NCBI GenBank assembly: GCA_038198775.1
Contig: JBBPZV010000016.1
Location: 1 to 17,954, forward strand
Direction: 5' to 3'
From: JACCYJ01 sp038198775
Lineage (GTDB): Bacteria > Actinomycetota > Actinomycetes > Propionibacteriales > Nocardioidaceae
Length of the DNA stretch: 17,954 bases
Made by a program: the position numbers and the translations under genes. The notes under the pieces were generated by a model that saw nothing but the letters and a program-made list of their open reading frames with translations, was not told the origin of the DNA and ran no database searches. Position 1 is the first letter of the stretch; every line of letters begins with the position of its first letter. This document shows, piece after piece, positions 12,167 to 17,954 of the stretch.

Positions 12167-13090
12167 ATGAACCCGGCCATCGAGATCCGCTCGCTGACCA
12201 AGCGCTTCGGCGAGGTCCGGGGGGTGGACTCGCTGGACCTCACCGTGGCACCCGGCGAGGTGTACGGCCTGCTCGGTCCGAACGGCGCCGGCAAGACCAC
12301 CACGATCCGCGTCCTCATGGGCTACCTGACACCGACCGGAGGCAGTGCCCGAGGTCTCGGCGGTGACCTGCGTGACCCCGCCCTGCGCCGGCGCACCGGC
12401 TACCTGCCGGGCGACGCCGCCCTCGACAAGCGGTTGACCGTCGACCGGCTGCTGCACTGGTACGCCGCCATGCGCGGCGGCGGCTCCGGGGAGCGCATAG
12501 GCGCCCTGTGCGAGCGCCTTTCGCTCGACCGCTCCCGCCGCATCGGCGAGCTGTCGACGGGCAACCGGCGCAAGCTCGGCATCGTCCAGGCGCTGATGCA
12601 CGCCCCGGACCTGCTGGTTCTCGACGAGGCCACCGCCGGCCTGGACCCGTTGGTGCAACGCGAGGTGCTGTCGTTGGTCCGCGAGCGCTGCGATGCCGGG
12701 GCCGGCGTGCTGTTCTCCTCCCATGTCCTCCCCGAGGTGGAGGACATCGCCGACCGGGTCGGCATGCTCCGCCGCGGCCGGCTAGTGCATGAGGCCCCGG
12801 TGCACGGCCTGCGGGACCTCGCGCGGCAACGATATGAGCTGCGCTTCCCCGCTGACGTGCCGGCCGGCGCCTTCCGCGGGGTCACCGGGGTCACAGCCGT
12901 CGAGGTGGACGGGGCGACCGTCCGGGCCGTGGTCGACGGAGCAGTGCGCCCGCTGCTGGAGCGGGCGGTGCGCCTCGACGTCCAGCGCGTGACCAGTCAC
13001 GCCGAGGACCTCGAAGACATCTTCTTCCACTACTACCGCGATGCCGAGGCCCGAGACGAGGAGTCGGCGGCGCCCGGGGAGGCGTCGTGA
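12167..13090 (+). CDS. ABC-2 type exporter, ATP-binding subunit
   Basis: A 307-residue cytosolic ATPase that powers export with the downstream permease. Walker A is GPNGAGKTT (about residues 42-50). The signature is LSTGNRRKLG in place of LSGGQ, normal for the BcrA/CcmA-like drug or lipid exporter branch. Walker B is LLVLDEATAGLDP, with Ala where Pro is usual, and the switch His is in LFSSHVLPEVEDIADR. The last 80 residues form an extra regulatory domain ending in an acidic tail (EARDEESAAPGEAS). ATG 12167 has GAGGCG six bases upstream. The substrate is not known. It sits within the aryl-CoA module on the same strand but has its own promoter, so it may or may not belong to it. Confidence 0.92.
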   Translation: MNPAIEIRSLTKRFGEVRGVDSLDLTVAPGEVYGLLGPNGAGKTTTIRVLMGYLTPTGGSARGLGGDLRDPALRRRTGYLPGDAALDKRLTVDRLLHWYAAMRGGGSGERIGALCERLSLDRSRRIGELSTGNRRKLGIVQALMHAPDLLVLDEATAGLDPLVQREVLSLVRERCDAGAGVLFSSHVLPEVEDIADRVGMLRRGRLVHEAPVHGLRDLARQRYELRFPADVPAGAFRGVTGVTAVEVDGATVRAVVDGAVRPLLERAVRLDVQRVTSHAEDLEDIFFHYYRDAEARDEESAAPGEAS

Positions 13091-13887
13091 TGCTGGTGCT
13101 GAGGGGGCTGCTGCGCGACCGGCTCCGGTCGACGGCGTTGTGGACCCTCGGGCTGGTCGTTCTGCTCGGCGTCATCGTCGCGGCGTACCCATCGGTGGCC
13201 GACTCGGCGACGACGTTCGACGAGTACGCTGCCAGCCTGCCCAAGGGCCTGACCCAGCTGCTCGGCGCGGCCGGCGGGTTCGCGGACCCGATCGGCTATC
13301 TGAACAGCCAGTGGTACTCCGCCTTCGGGCCCGCCCTCTTGCTCGTACTTGGTATCGGGCTGGCGGCCTGGGCGCTCGCGGGGAGCGAGGAGGAGGGGAC
13401 GCTGGAGATGCTGCTGGCCAACCCGGTACCGCGGGCGCGGATGGCCGCCGAGCGCTTCGCCGGTGTCGTGATCGTGGTGTCCGTCGTCGTCGTCCTCACT
13501 CAGGCGGCGCTCATCGCCCTGGCGCCCACGGTCGGACTCGCAGCGGGCATCGGCGCGGCGCAGTGGGCGGCGGTCACGGTCGGGATGCTGCTGTTGATCC
13601 TCACCTTCTCCACCGTGACGTTCGCCGTCGGAGCCGCGACCGGCCACCGCGCGGTGGCCATCGCCGCTGGCTCCAGCCTTGCCGGGGTCACGTACCTGCT
13701 GGAGGGGCTGGCCACCTTCGTCGACGCCCTGCACAGCGTTCGCTGGGTCTCACCGTGGGACTGGTTCTTGGCCGCAGATCCGCTGGCGCGGGGCTGGGCG
13801 TGGCAGCTGTGGGTGCTGCCGCTGGTGGTCATTGCCACGGCGTACGCGCTGGGAACCGCCCGCTTCGTGCGGCGCGACCTCGGATGA
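13087..13887 (+). CDS. ABC-2 type exporter, permease subunit
   Basis: A 266-residue membrane protein with about six hydrophobic segments: near 19-36, 77-97, 118-140, 148-176, 185-203 and 237-256. SEEEGTLEMLLANPVPRARM after the second helix is the typical coupling stretch of ABC-2 permeases. The short loop with AASLPKGLTQLLGAAGG is common in the YhaP/NatB-like branch. It starts at GTG 13087 or ATG 13090, overlapping the ATPase stop, with GGGGAGG just upstream, so the pair is translationally coupled. It ends 45 bases before the CoA ligase. Confidence 0.88.
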   Translation: MMLVLRGLLRDRLRSTALWTLGLVVLLGVIVAAYPSVADSATTFDEYAASLPKGLTQLLGAAGGFADPIGYLNSQWYSAFGPALLLVLGIGLAAWALAGSEEEGTLEMLLANPVPRARMAAERFAGVVIVVSVVVVLTQAALIALAPTVGLAAGIGAAQWAAVTVGMLLLILTFSTVTFAVGAATGHRAVAIAAGSSLAGVTYLLEGLATFVDALHSVRWVSPWDWFLAADPLARGWAWQLWVLPLVVIATAYALGTARFVRRDLG

Positions 13888-13897
13888 CCCGCCCACC

Positions 13898-13925
13898 TTG
13901 ACCGCCGAAGCACCGGCGGAATACT
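13898..13925 (+). promoter_or_regulatory. CoA ligase promoter sharing an element with the SDR promoter
   Basis: TTGACC (13898-13903), 16 bases, AATACT (13920-13925), then seven bases to the ATG, again a leaderless layout. TACTGA at 13922 with an 18-base spacer is an alternative. CCACCTTGACCGCCGAA (13893-13909) matches 16 of 17 bases of the SDR promoter (10811-10827). CCGCC (13902-13906) and GGCGG (13915-13919) form an inverted repeat in the spacer. Confidence 0.55.
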
Positions 13926-13932
13926 GACCACC

Positions 13933-15540
13933 ATGGAGCTCAGCCCCTCGGCGTACGCGGACAGCTTCGCCCGCGACAACCTGCCGCCGTTCGACGAGTG
14001 GCCGGAGCTGGTCTTCGAGCTGCCCGAGCTGCACTACCCACAGCGCCTCAACTGCGCCACCGCCCTGCTCGACGACGTCATAACCGAGCACGGCTCCGAC
14101 CGGCCGTGCGTCATGTCAGCGACGCAGACCTGGTCGTACGCGGAGCTGCTGCGCCGCGCCAACCGGATCGCCGCAGTCCTGGTGGAGGACCTCGGGCTGG
14201 TGCCCGGCAACCGGGTGCTGCTGCGAGGACCGAACAACCCGGAGCTGGTGGCGTGCTGGTTCGGTGTGCTCAAGGCCGGCGGCATCGTCGTCACCACGAT
14301 GCCGCTGCTGCGCGCCGGCGAGCTGCGCACGATAGGTGAGATGGCTCGGATCGGGCTGGCGCTGTGCGACGCCCGGTTCGTCGCCGACCTGTCGGCCGCC
14401 GGGCTGCACGACCTGCGCACCGTGACGTACGGCGAGGGCGGCGAGCTGGCGGCGATGGCGGCCGGCAAGGACGGCGACTTTGCCGACCTGCTGACCGCGG
14501 CGGACGACGTGTCACTGCTGGCGTTCACCTCGGGCACGACCGGCAAGCCCAAGGCCACGATGCACTTCCACCGCGACGTGTTGGCGATCACCGACACGTT
14601 CAGCCGGCACGTGCTGCAACCGACGCCCGACGACGTCTTCACCGGCACTCCCCCGCTGGCGTTCACCTTCGGGCTCGGCGGGCTGGTGGTCTTCCCGCTG
14701 CGGGCCGGCGCCAGCACGCTGCTGCTGGAGCGGGCGACGCCGGAGGAGCTGTTCGGTCACGTCGAGCGGCACCGGGTCACGACCGTCTTCACCGCGCCGA
14801 CGGCCTACCGAGCGGCGCTCCCGATGCTCGCCCAGATAGACTTCTCGACATTGCGCCAGTGCGTGTCGGCCGGTGAGGCGCTCCCCGCGGCGACGTCCGA
14901 GGCGTTCCACGCCGCGACCGGCGTCCGGATCATCGACGGCATCGGCGCCACCGAGATGCTGCACATCTTCATCTCCGCCGCCGGCGACGACATCCGCCCC
15001 GGCGCGACCGGGAAACCGGTGCCAGGCTTCACCGCCACCGTGCTGGGACCGGGCGGCGAGCCGGTGGCCGACGGTGAGATCGGGCGGCTGGCGGTGCGCG
15101 GGCCGGTGGGCTGCCGCTACCTGGCCGACCAGCGGCAGCGCGACTACGTCCAGCACGGCTGGAACATCACCGGCGACACCTACGTCCGCGACGCCGACGG
15201 CTACTTCTGGTTCCAGGCGCGCAGCGACGACATGATCGTCTCCGCCGGGTACAACATCGCCGGGCCAGAAGTCGAGTCCGCCCTCATCGGTCACGACGAC
15301 GTGCTCGAGTGCGCGGTCGTGGGGCTGCCGGACTCCGAGCGCGGCATGGTGGTGGCTGCGTACGTGGTGCTCCGCGACGGCGTCCCTCCCTCCGCGGAGA
15401 CGGTCCGGGCCCTGCAGGACTTCGCCAAGTCGCAGATCGCGCCGTACAAGTACCCCCGGCGGGTGGAGTTCGTCGACGAGCTGCCGCGGACCAACACCGG
15501 CAAGCTGCAGCGCTTCCGGCTCCGCGAGCAGCAGGCGTGA
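13933..15540 (+). CDS. Aryl-CoA ligase, 2-aminobenzoate/benzoate-CoA ligase type
   Basis: A 535-residue ANL-family adenylate-forming enzyme that activates an aromatic acid with ATP and CoA. The P-loop FTSGTTGKPKATMHFHRD is at about 198-215. Later motifs are GIGATEMLHIFIS (A5), GWNITGDTYVRDADGYFWF (A7), ARSDDMIVSAGYNIAGPEVE (A8) and RTNTGKLQRF with the catalytic Lys near 524 (A10). The N-terminal SAYADSFARDNLPPFDEWPE and the HFHRD after the P-loop are typical of 2-aminobenzoate-CoA ligases and their benzoate/hydroxybenzoate relatives. Substrate choice among these cannot be settled by reading. The adjacent RidA-like, SDR, thiolase and ring hydrolase genes favour 2-aminobenzoate (anthranilate) or a close analogue. 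It overlaps the thioesterase start (GTGA). Confidence 0.88.
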   Translation: MELSPSAYADSFARDNLPPFDEWPELVFELPELHYPQRLNCATALLDDVITEHGSDRPCVMSATQTWSYAELLRRANRIAAVLVEDLGLVPGNRVLLRGPNNPELVACWFGVLKAGGIVVTTMPLLRAGELRTIGEMARIGLALCDARFVADLSAAGLHDLRTVTYGEGGELAAMAAGKDGDFADLLTAADDVSLLAFTSGTTGKPKATMHFHRDVLAITDTFSRHVLQPTPDDVFTGTPPLAFTFGLGGLVVFPLRAGASTLLLERATPEELFGHVERHRVTTVFTAPTAYRAALPMLAQIDFSTLRQCVSAGEALPAATSEAFHAATGVRIIDGIGATEMLHIFISAAGDDIRPGATGKPVPGFTATVLGPGGEPVADGEIGRLAVRGPVGCRYLADQRQRDYVQHGWNITGDTYVRDADGYFWFQARSDDMIVSAGYNIAGPEVESALIGHDDVLECAVVGLPDSERGMVVAAYVVLRDGVPPSAETVRALQDFAKSQIAPYKYPRRVEFVDELPRTNTGKLQRFRLREQQA

Positions 15541-15995
15541 TCGGCTCACTGCCGCCGGGCCACGCCGCGGTGGCGGTGCAGCGCCGCGTCGAGTGGCCCG
15601 ACACCGACGCCGCCGGGCACTATCACCACTCAAGCGTGGTGCGCTGGGTGGAGGCCGCCGAGGCGGTGCTCTTCGAGCGGCTCGGCCTGTCGGCGCTGTT
15701 CGGCCGGATCCCACGGGTGCGCTACGAGGTGGACTACCGGGCCCGGCTGTGGTTCGGCGACGTGGTCGAAATCGCGATCGGCGTGGCCGAGCTGGGTCGG
15801 ACGTCGATCCGGTACGCCTTCGAGGTGCGCCGCGGCGAGGACGTGGCCGCCCTCGGCACCATGGTCGCGGTCAGCTCCGACCCGTCGGGAGGCGGCACCC
15901 AGCCGTGGGCTGCGGAGGTGCGGGCGGCGCTCACCACCGCCGGCTGGCTCGCCGCGGAGCGGCTGGTCACCGCTGACGACCACGAACCCCGATGA
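15537..15995 (+). CDS. Hotdog-fold acyl-CoA thioesterase (4-hydroxybenzoyl-CoA thioesterase type)
   Basis: A 152-residue hotdog protein with the active-site stretch RVEWPDTDAAGHYHHSSVVR then WVEAAEAVLFERLGL, the D-x(n)-GH-x(n)-WVE/YLE pattern of the 4HBT family (catalytic Asp or Glu). VRYEVDYRARLWFGDVVEI and TSIRYAFEVRRGEDVAALGT are the central strands. It probably removes CoA from stalled or excess aryl-CoA, recovering CoA, as in other aryl-CoA clusters. GTG 15537 overlaps the ligase stop, so synthesis is coupled. Its last 29 bases overlap the 3' end of the minus-strand methyltransferase gene. Confidence 0.88.
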   Translation: MIGSLPPGHAAVAVQRRVEWPDTDAAGHYHHSSVVRWVEAAEAVLFERLGLSALFGRIPRVRYEVDYRARLWFGDVVEIAIGVAELGRTSIRYAFEVRRGEDVAALGTMVAVSSDPSGGGTQPWAAEVRAALTTAGWLAAERLVTADDHEPR

Positions 15996-16758
15996 CGACC
16001 GTGGCGCCCAGGTCGGGATCGCTGACACCCGTGGCTGACAGGCCGGCATCGGCGCACGCCGCGACGGCCGCCGGCAGCTGATGCTCGCTGAGCTCGGTGA
16101 GCAGACAGCCGCCGGGCGCCAGCCAGTCCGGTGCCGCCGCGGTCACCCGGCGCAGCACGTCAAGCCCGTCCGAACCACCGTCCAACGCGACCCGAGGCTC
16201 GTGACGGCGGGCCTCAGTCGGCAGCAGGTGCAAGTCGGCGGTGGGAACGTACGGCACGTTCGCCACCAGGACGTCGACGCCGCCCCGCAGTGAGCCGGGG
16301 AGCGGGTCGAACAAGTCCCCCTGATAGACCTGCCCTCCGACGGCCGCGAGGTTGCGGCGGGCACACCGGACCGCGGCGCGGTCGATGTCGACGGCGTGGA
16401 GCTCGACCGAACCGGCAATGGCCGCGACGGCGACAGCTACCGCTCCGGACCCGCAGCACAGGTCGACCACGACGGAGTCCGGACCCGCCACGGCCGCGGC
16501 CTGCCGGGCCAGCAGCTCGGTACGACGGCGAGGCACGAAGACGCCAGGGTCAACGGCGACCCGGACGCCGCAGAACATCGCGAACCCAACGACGTGCTCC
16601 AGTGGCTCACCGGCTACCCGACGTTCCACCATGGCTTCCAGAGCGCCTCGCCCCGTCGCCGTGGAGAGCAGCACCCGGGCCTCTTCCTCGGCGTAGACGC
16701 ATCCCGCGGCATGCAATCGAGCCACCAGGTCGCCTACGGCCTCACTCGTACTGTTCAT
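15967..16758 (-). CDS. PrmC-related protein N5-glutamine methyltransferase-like
   Basis: The 263 residues carry a class I SAM methyltransferase fold. The N-terminal helical part includes VGDLVARLHAAGCVYAEEEA and RRVAGEPLEHVVGFAMFCG. FVPRRRTELLARQA is the PrmC-type lead-in, VVDLCCGSGAVAVAVAA the SAM loop, and HAVDIDRAAVRCARRNL the acidic strand end. The catalytic NPPY motif reads NVPY in VLVANVPYVPTADL. True PrmC modifies the GGQ Gln of release factors with an invariant NPPY, so this is more likely the actinobacterial PrmC-like group of unknown substrate. ATG 16758 is 12 bases after the stop of the VOC remnant, with no good ribosome binding site. The 3' end overlaps the convergent thioesterase gene by 29 bases. 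Confidence 0.88.
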   Translation of the reverse strand: MNSTSEAVGDLVARLHAAGCVYAEEEARVLLSTATGRGALEAMVERRVAGEPLEHVVGFAMFCGVRVAVDPGVFVPRRRTELLARQAAAVAGPDSVVVDLCCGSGAVAVAVAAIAGSVELHAVDIDRAAVRCARRNLAAVGGQVYQGDLFDPLPGSLRGGVDVLVANVPYVPTADLHLLPTEARRHEPRVALDGGSDGLDVLRRVTAAAPDWLAPGGCLLTELSEHQLPAAVAACADAGLSATGVSDPDLGATVVIGVRGRQR

Positions 16759-16770
16759 GCTGTCGGCCGC

Positions 16771-16866
16771 TCAGAGCACACAGTGCTCGTTGCCCTCGGG
16801 GTCCGCCATGACGAGGTCGGGCCGGTCACCTTGGATCACCTCCGCGACGACACGAGCACCAAGACC
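16771..16866 (-). pseudogene. C-terminal remnant of a VOC (glyoxalase-fold) protein
   Basis: The minus-strand frame ending at 16771 closes with LGARVVAEVIQGDRPDLVMA then DPEGNEHCVL, the characteristic C-terminus of small actinobacterial VOC-family proteins. Upstream of LGARVV the frame turns into Arg/Pro/Ser-rich sequence with no VOC features. A neighbouring frame reads VDPLAV just before it, suggesting a frameshift as well as loss of the N-terminal half. The frame stays open to 17304, but that longer product is not credible. Its position just upstream of the PrmC-like gene suggests the two were once an operon. Confidence 0.55.
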
Positions 16867-17025
16867 GCGAGCGGATCGACCCCGGCGGCCACCGTTTCCC
16901 ACCGCTGCCGCCAGGGGCGGGGGCGCTGCCGTCAGGGTCGCAGCTGACCCGGCCGCTGTCCGACTCGTCCGCGGGTAGCCGTGCTTGGTGCGTGGCGGGT
17001 GGAACCGGGCAACCCGCAGCGAGCC

Positions 17026-17320
17026 ATCCTCACCGAGGCGACGGAGCGCCGGGCCACCGCGTCGCGGACCGTCCTGACGGCGCTGGCATCGGCCGTGTTG
17101 GCGGTCGCCGCGACCGCTCTGGCCGGTACGCGCAGACTTGTGGGCAGGCAAGGCGCGCGTAGGCAGCGGTGTTCGGTCAACCACCGCCCGGGACGACCGC
17201 CCGGTGCTCGTACGCGAACACGACGAGCTGCACCCGGTCTCGGCATGGCACGCGCAGGACGTGGTGAAGGTCACCGCCAAGCAAGGAAAGACTGTCCCGA
17301 TCACCGTCGATCTGGGGTGA
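17026..17320 (+). pseudogene. Probable frameshifted remnant of a small secreted protein
   Basis: One frame (17026 to about 17127) reads RATASRTVLTALASAVLAVA then ATALAG, a good signal peptide with an Arg n-region. It then turns Arg-rich. The +2 frame from about 17160 to TGA 17318-17320 has strong G/C-ending codons and reads DRPVLVREHDELHPVSAWHA then QDVVKVTAKQGKTVPITVDLG. Joining them needs a frame change between about 17127 and 17170. No ATG/GTG with a ribosome binding site precedes the signal peptide; the best position (17026) is ATC. I do not recognise the family. A sequencing error could also explain the shift. The stretch 16867-17025 shows nothing recognisable. Confidence 0.35.
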
Positions 17321-17331
17321 TCTCGACGTGC

Positions 17332-17363
17332 GGAGGCCGGCGGTTCCGTTCCCGCCGGCCTCC
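17332..17363. terminator. 12-bp GC hairpin terminator between convergent genes
   Basis: GGAGGCCGGCGG (17332-17343), loop TTCCGTTC, CCGCCGGCCTCC (17352-17363); all 12 pairs match. It lies 11 bases after the plus-strand stop and 16 bases beyond the minus-strand stop at 17380, so it can serve both. There is no T-tract, as is usual in high-GC actinobacteria. Confidence 0.8.
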
Positions 17364-17379
17364 AGCGACGAGCGTCAGC

Positions 17380-17954
17380 TCACCGCAGCTTCACCAGCTT
17401 GAACATCCCCTTGAACGCGTGGGGCGCGCCGGTGTCGTCGTCGGGCCAGTAGCAGGCCAGCAGGTACTTGCCGGCCGGCAGGTTGTACTTCAAGACCTGG
17501 CCCTTGTACGGCGAGATGACGCCGGTCTCAGTGTTGGCGCGCAGCGCGAACGCCGGCCTGCCGTGAGTCCCGGACCGGAAGTACTTCGCGACCATGGCTC
17601 GGGTCGTGTCCTTCTTCACCCGGTTGAGCACCACGAAGTGCGGCTGGTCGCTGCGGTCGTACACCCGGGTCCACCCGGACGCGGGAAGCTTCCGCGGCGT
17701 GGTGCCGAAGCCGTACGTGAACGCGGTGATCGTGCTGGAGTGGGCGATCCCGGCCCGCGGAGCGGCCGAGCCCTTGACGCGCAGCCACTTCGTGGCCTGA
17801 CCGTTCTGGTCGGCGAGGAGGTAGCGCCCGGAGCTCAGCGTGATGCCGAACTTGGCGGGCTTGTCCGGCTTCGCCTTGGCCCCGCCGCGGAAGGTGATGT
17901 TGTTGTCCACCCGCCGGACCGCCTTCACGTTCCCCTTGAAGGCCTTGCCGAGAT
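17380..17954 (-). CDS. Secreted-type repeat protein with cupredoxin-like Cys/His/Met pattern (5' partial)
   Basis: The frame is open through the window edge, so the GTG at 17928 is probably internal; 190 residues are visible. The first visible residues (GKAFKGNVKAVRRV) resemble the C-terminus (HAFKGMFKLVKLR), so the protein seems to contain at least two copies of one domain, with the whole second copy seen here. This domain is beta-rich, with short strands, many Gly, Lys and Thr, and no membrane segment. QPHFVVLNRV, LLACYWPDDDTGAPHAFKGM supply His, Cys, His and Met in the order of a type 1 copper site, though the Cys-His spacing (11) is longer than in plastocyanin. Such proteins are usually exported; the signal peptide would lie outside the window. 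Metal binding is inference. Confidence 0.7.
   Translation of the reverse strand, partial: LGKAFKGNVKAVRRVDNNITFRGGAKAKPDKPAKFGITLSSGRYLLADQNGQATKWLRVKGSAAPRAGIAHSSTITAFTYGFGTTPRKLPASGWTRVYDRSDQPHFVVLNRVKKDTTRAMVAKYFRSGTHGRPAFALRANTETGVISPYKGQVLKYNLPAGKYLLACYWPDDDTGAPHAFKGMFKLVKLR

Noticed and set aside
16771..17304. A 177-residue minus-strand protein
   Set aside because: Only the last 31 or so residues resemble a family (VOC); the rest is Arg/Ser-rich shadow sequence, so a remnant is called instead.

Overview
High-GC DNA with strongly G/C-ending codons, many GTG starts, 4-base GTGA gene overlaps and TANNNT -10 boxes 6-7 bases before start codons points to an actinobacterium. The neighbourhood aroA-rsgA-hisN and an archaeal-type aspartyl-tRNA synthetase support this; species cannot be told. 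Most of the window is chromosomal housekeeping plus one catabolic module. There is no CRISPR array, tRNA, rRNA or recognisable transposase.

Layout. 1-144: 3' end of a gene cut by the window edge, made of a His-rich 25-residue tandem repeat. 184-398: a T-box riboswitch with an apparent GAC (Asp) specifier, followed by the AspRS gene (401-1693). 1735-4476: DoxX-like membrane protein, aroA and rsgA. 4484-5023 (minus): DUF2231-like membrane protein. 5262-6128: hisN, from an apparently leaderless promoter. 6174-7061 (minus): uncharacterised multi-pass membrane protein whose 3' end contains a compact set of nested hairpins (6253-6331). 7114-7548: leaderless two-CBS-domain protein. 7636-8770: fluoride-channel operon crcB / DUF190 / crcB, with a structured leader that can bury the ribosome binding site.

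8830-15995 is an aryl-CoA catabolic module in three transcription units. Minus: thiolase and a MenB/BadI-type ring hydrolase. Plus: SDR dehydrogenase and RidA-like protein. Plus: aminobenzoate/benzoate-type CoA ligase and hotdog thioesterase. An ABC-2 export pair (12167-13887) sits inside it. The gene set resembles the aerobic 2-aminobenzoyl-CoA (anthranilate) route, but the defining 2-aminobenzoyl-CoA monooxygenase/reductase is not in the window. The divergent thiolase/SDR promoter and the ligase promoter share a 17-base element (16/17 identical) with an inverted repeat, suggesting common control.

15967-17954: a PrmC-related methyltransferase (minus), a decayed stretch with remnants of a glyoxalase-fold (VOC) gene and of a small secreted protein, a strong 12-bp hairpin terminator, and the end of a secreted two-repeat protein with a cupredoxin-like His/Cys/His/Met pattern (minus, cut by the window edge).

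The most interesting items are the Asp-type T-box before an archaeal-type AspRS, the riboswitch-like crcB leader with complementary pore residues in the two FluC halves, the nested-hairpin element, and the promoter element shared by the catabolic units.
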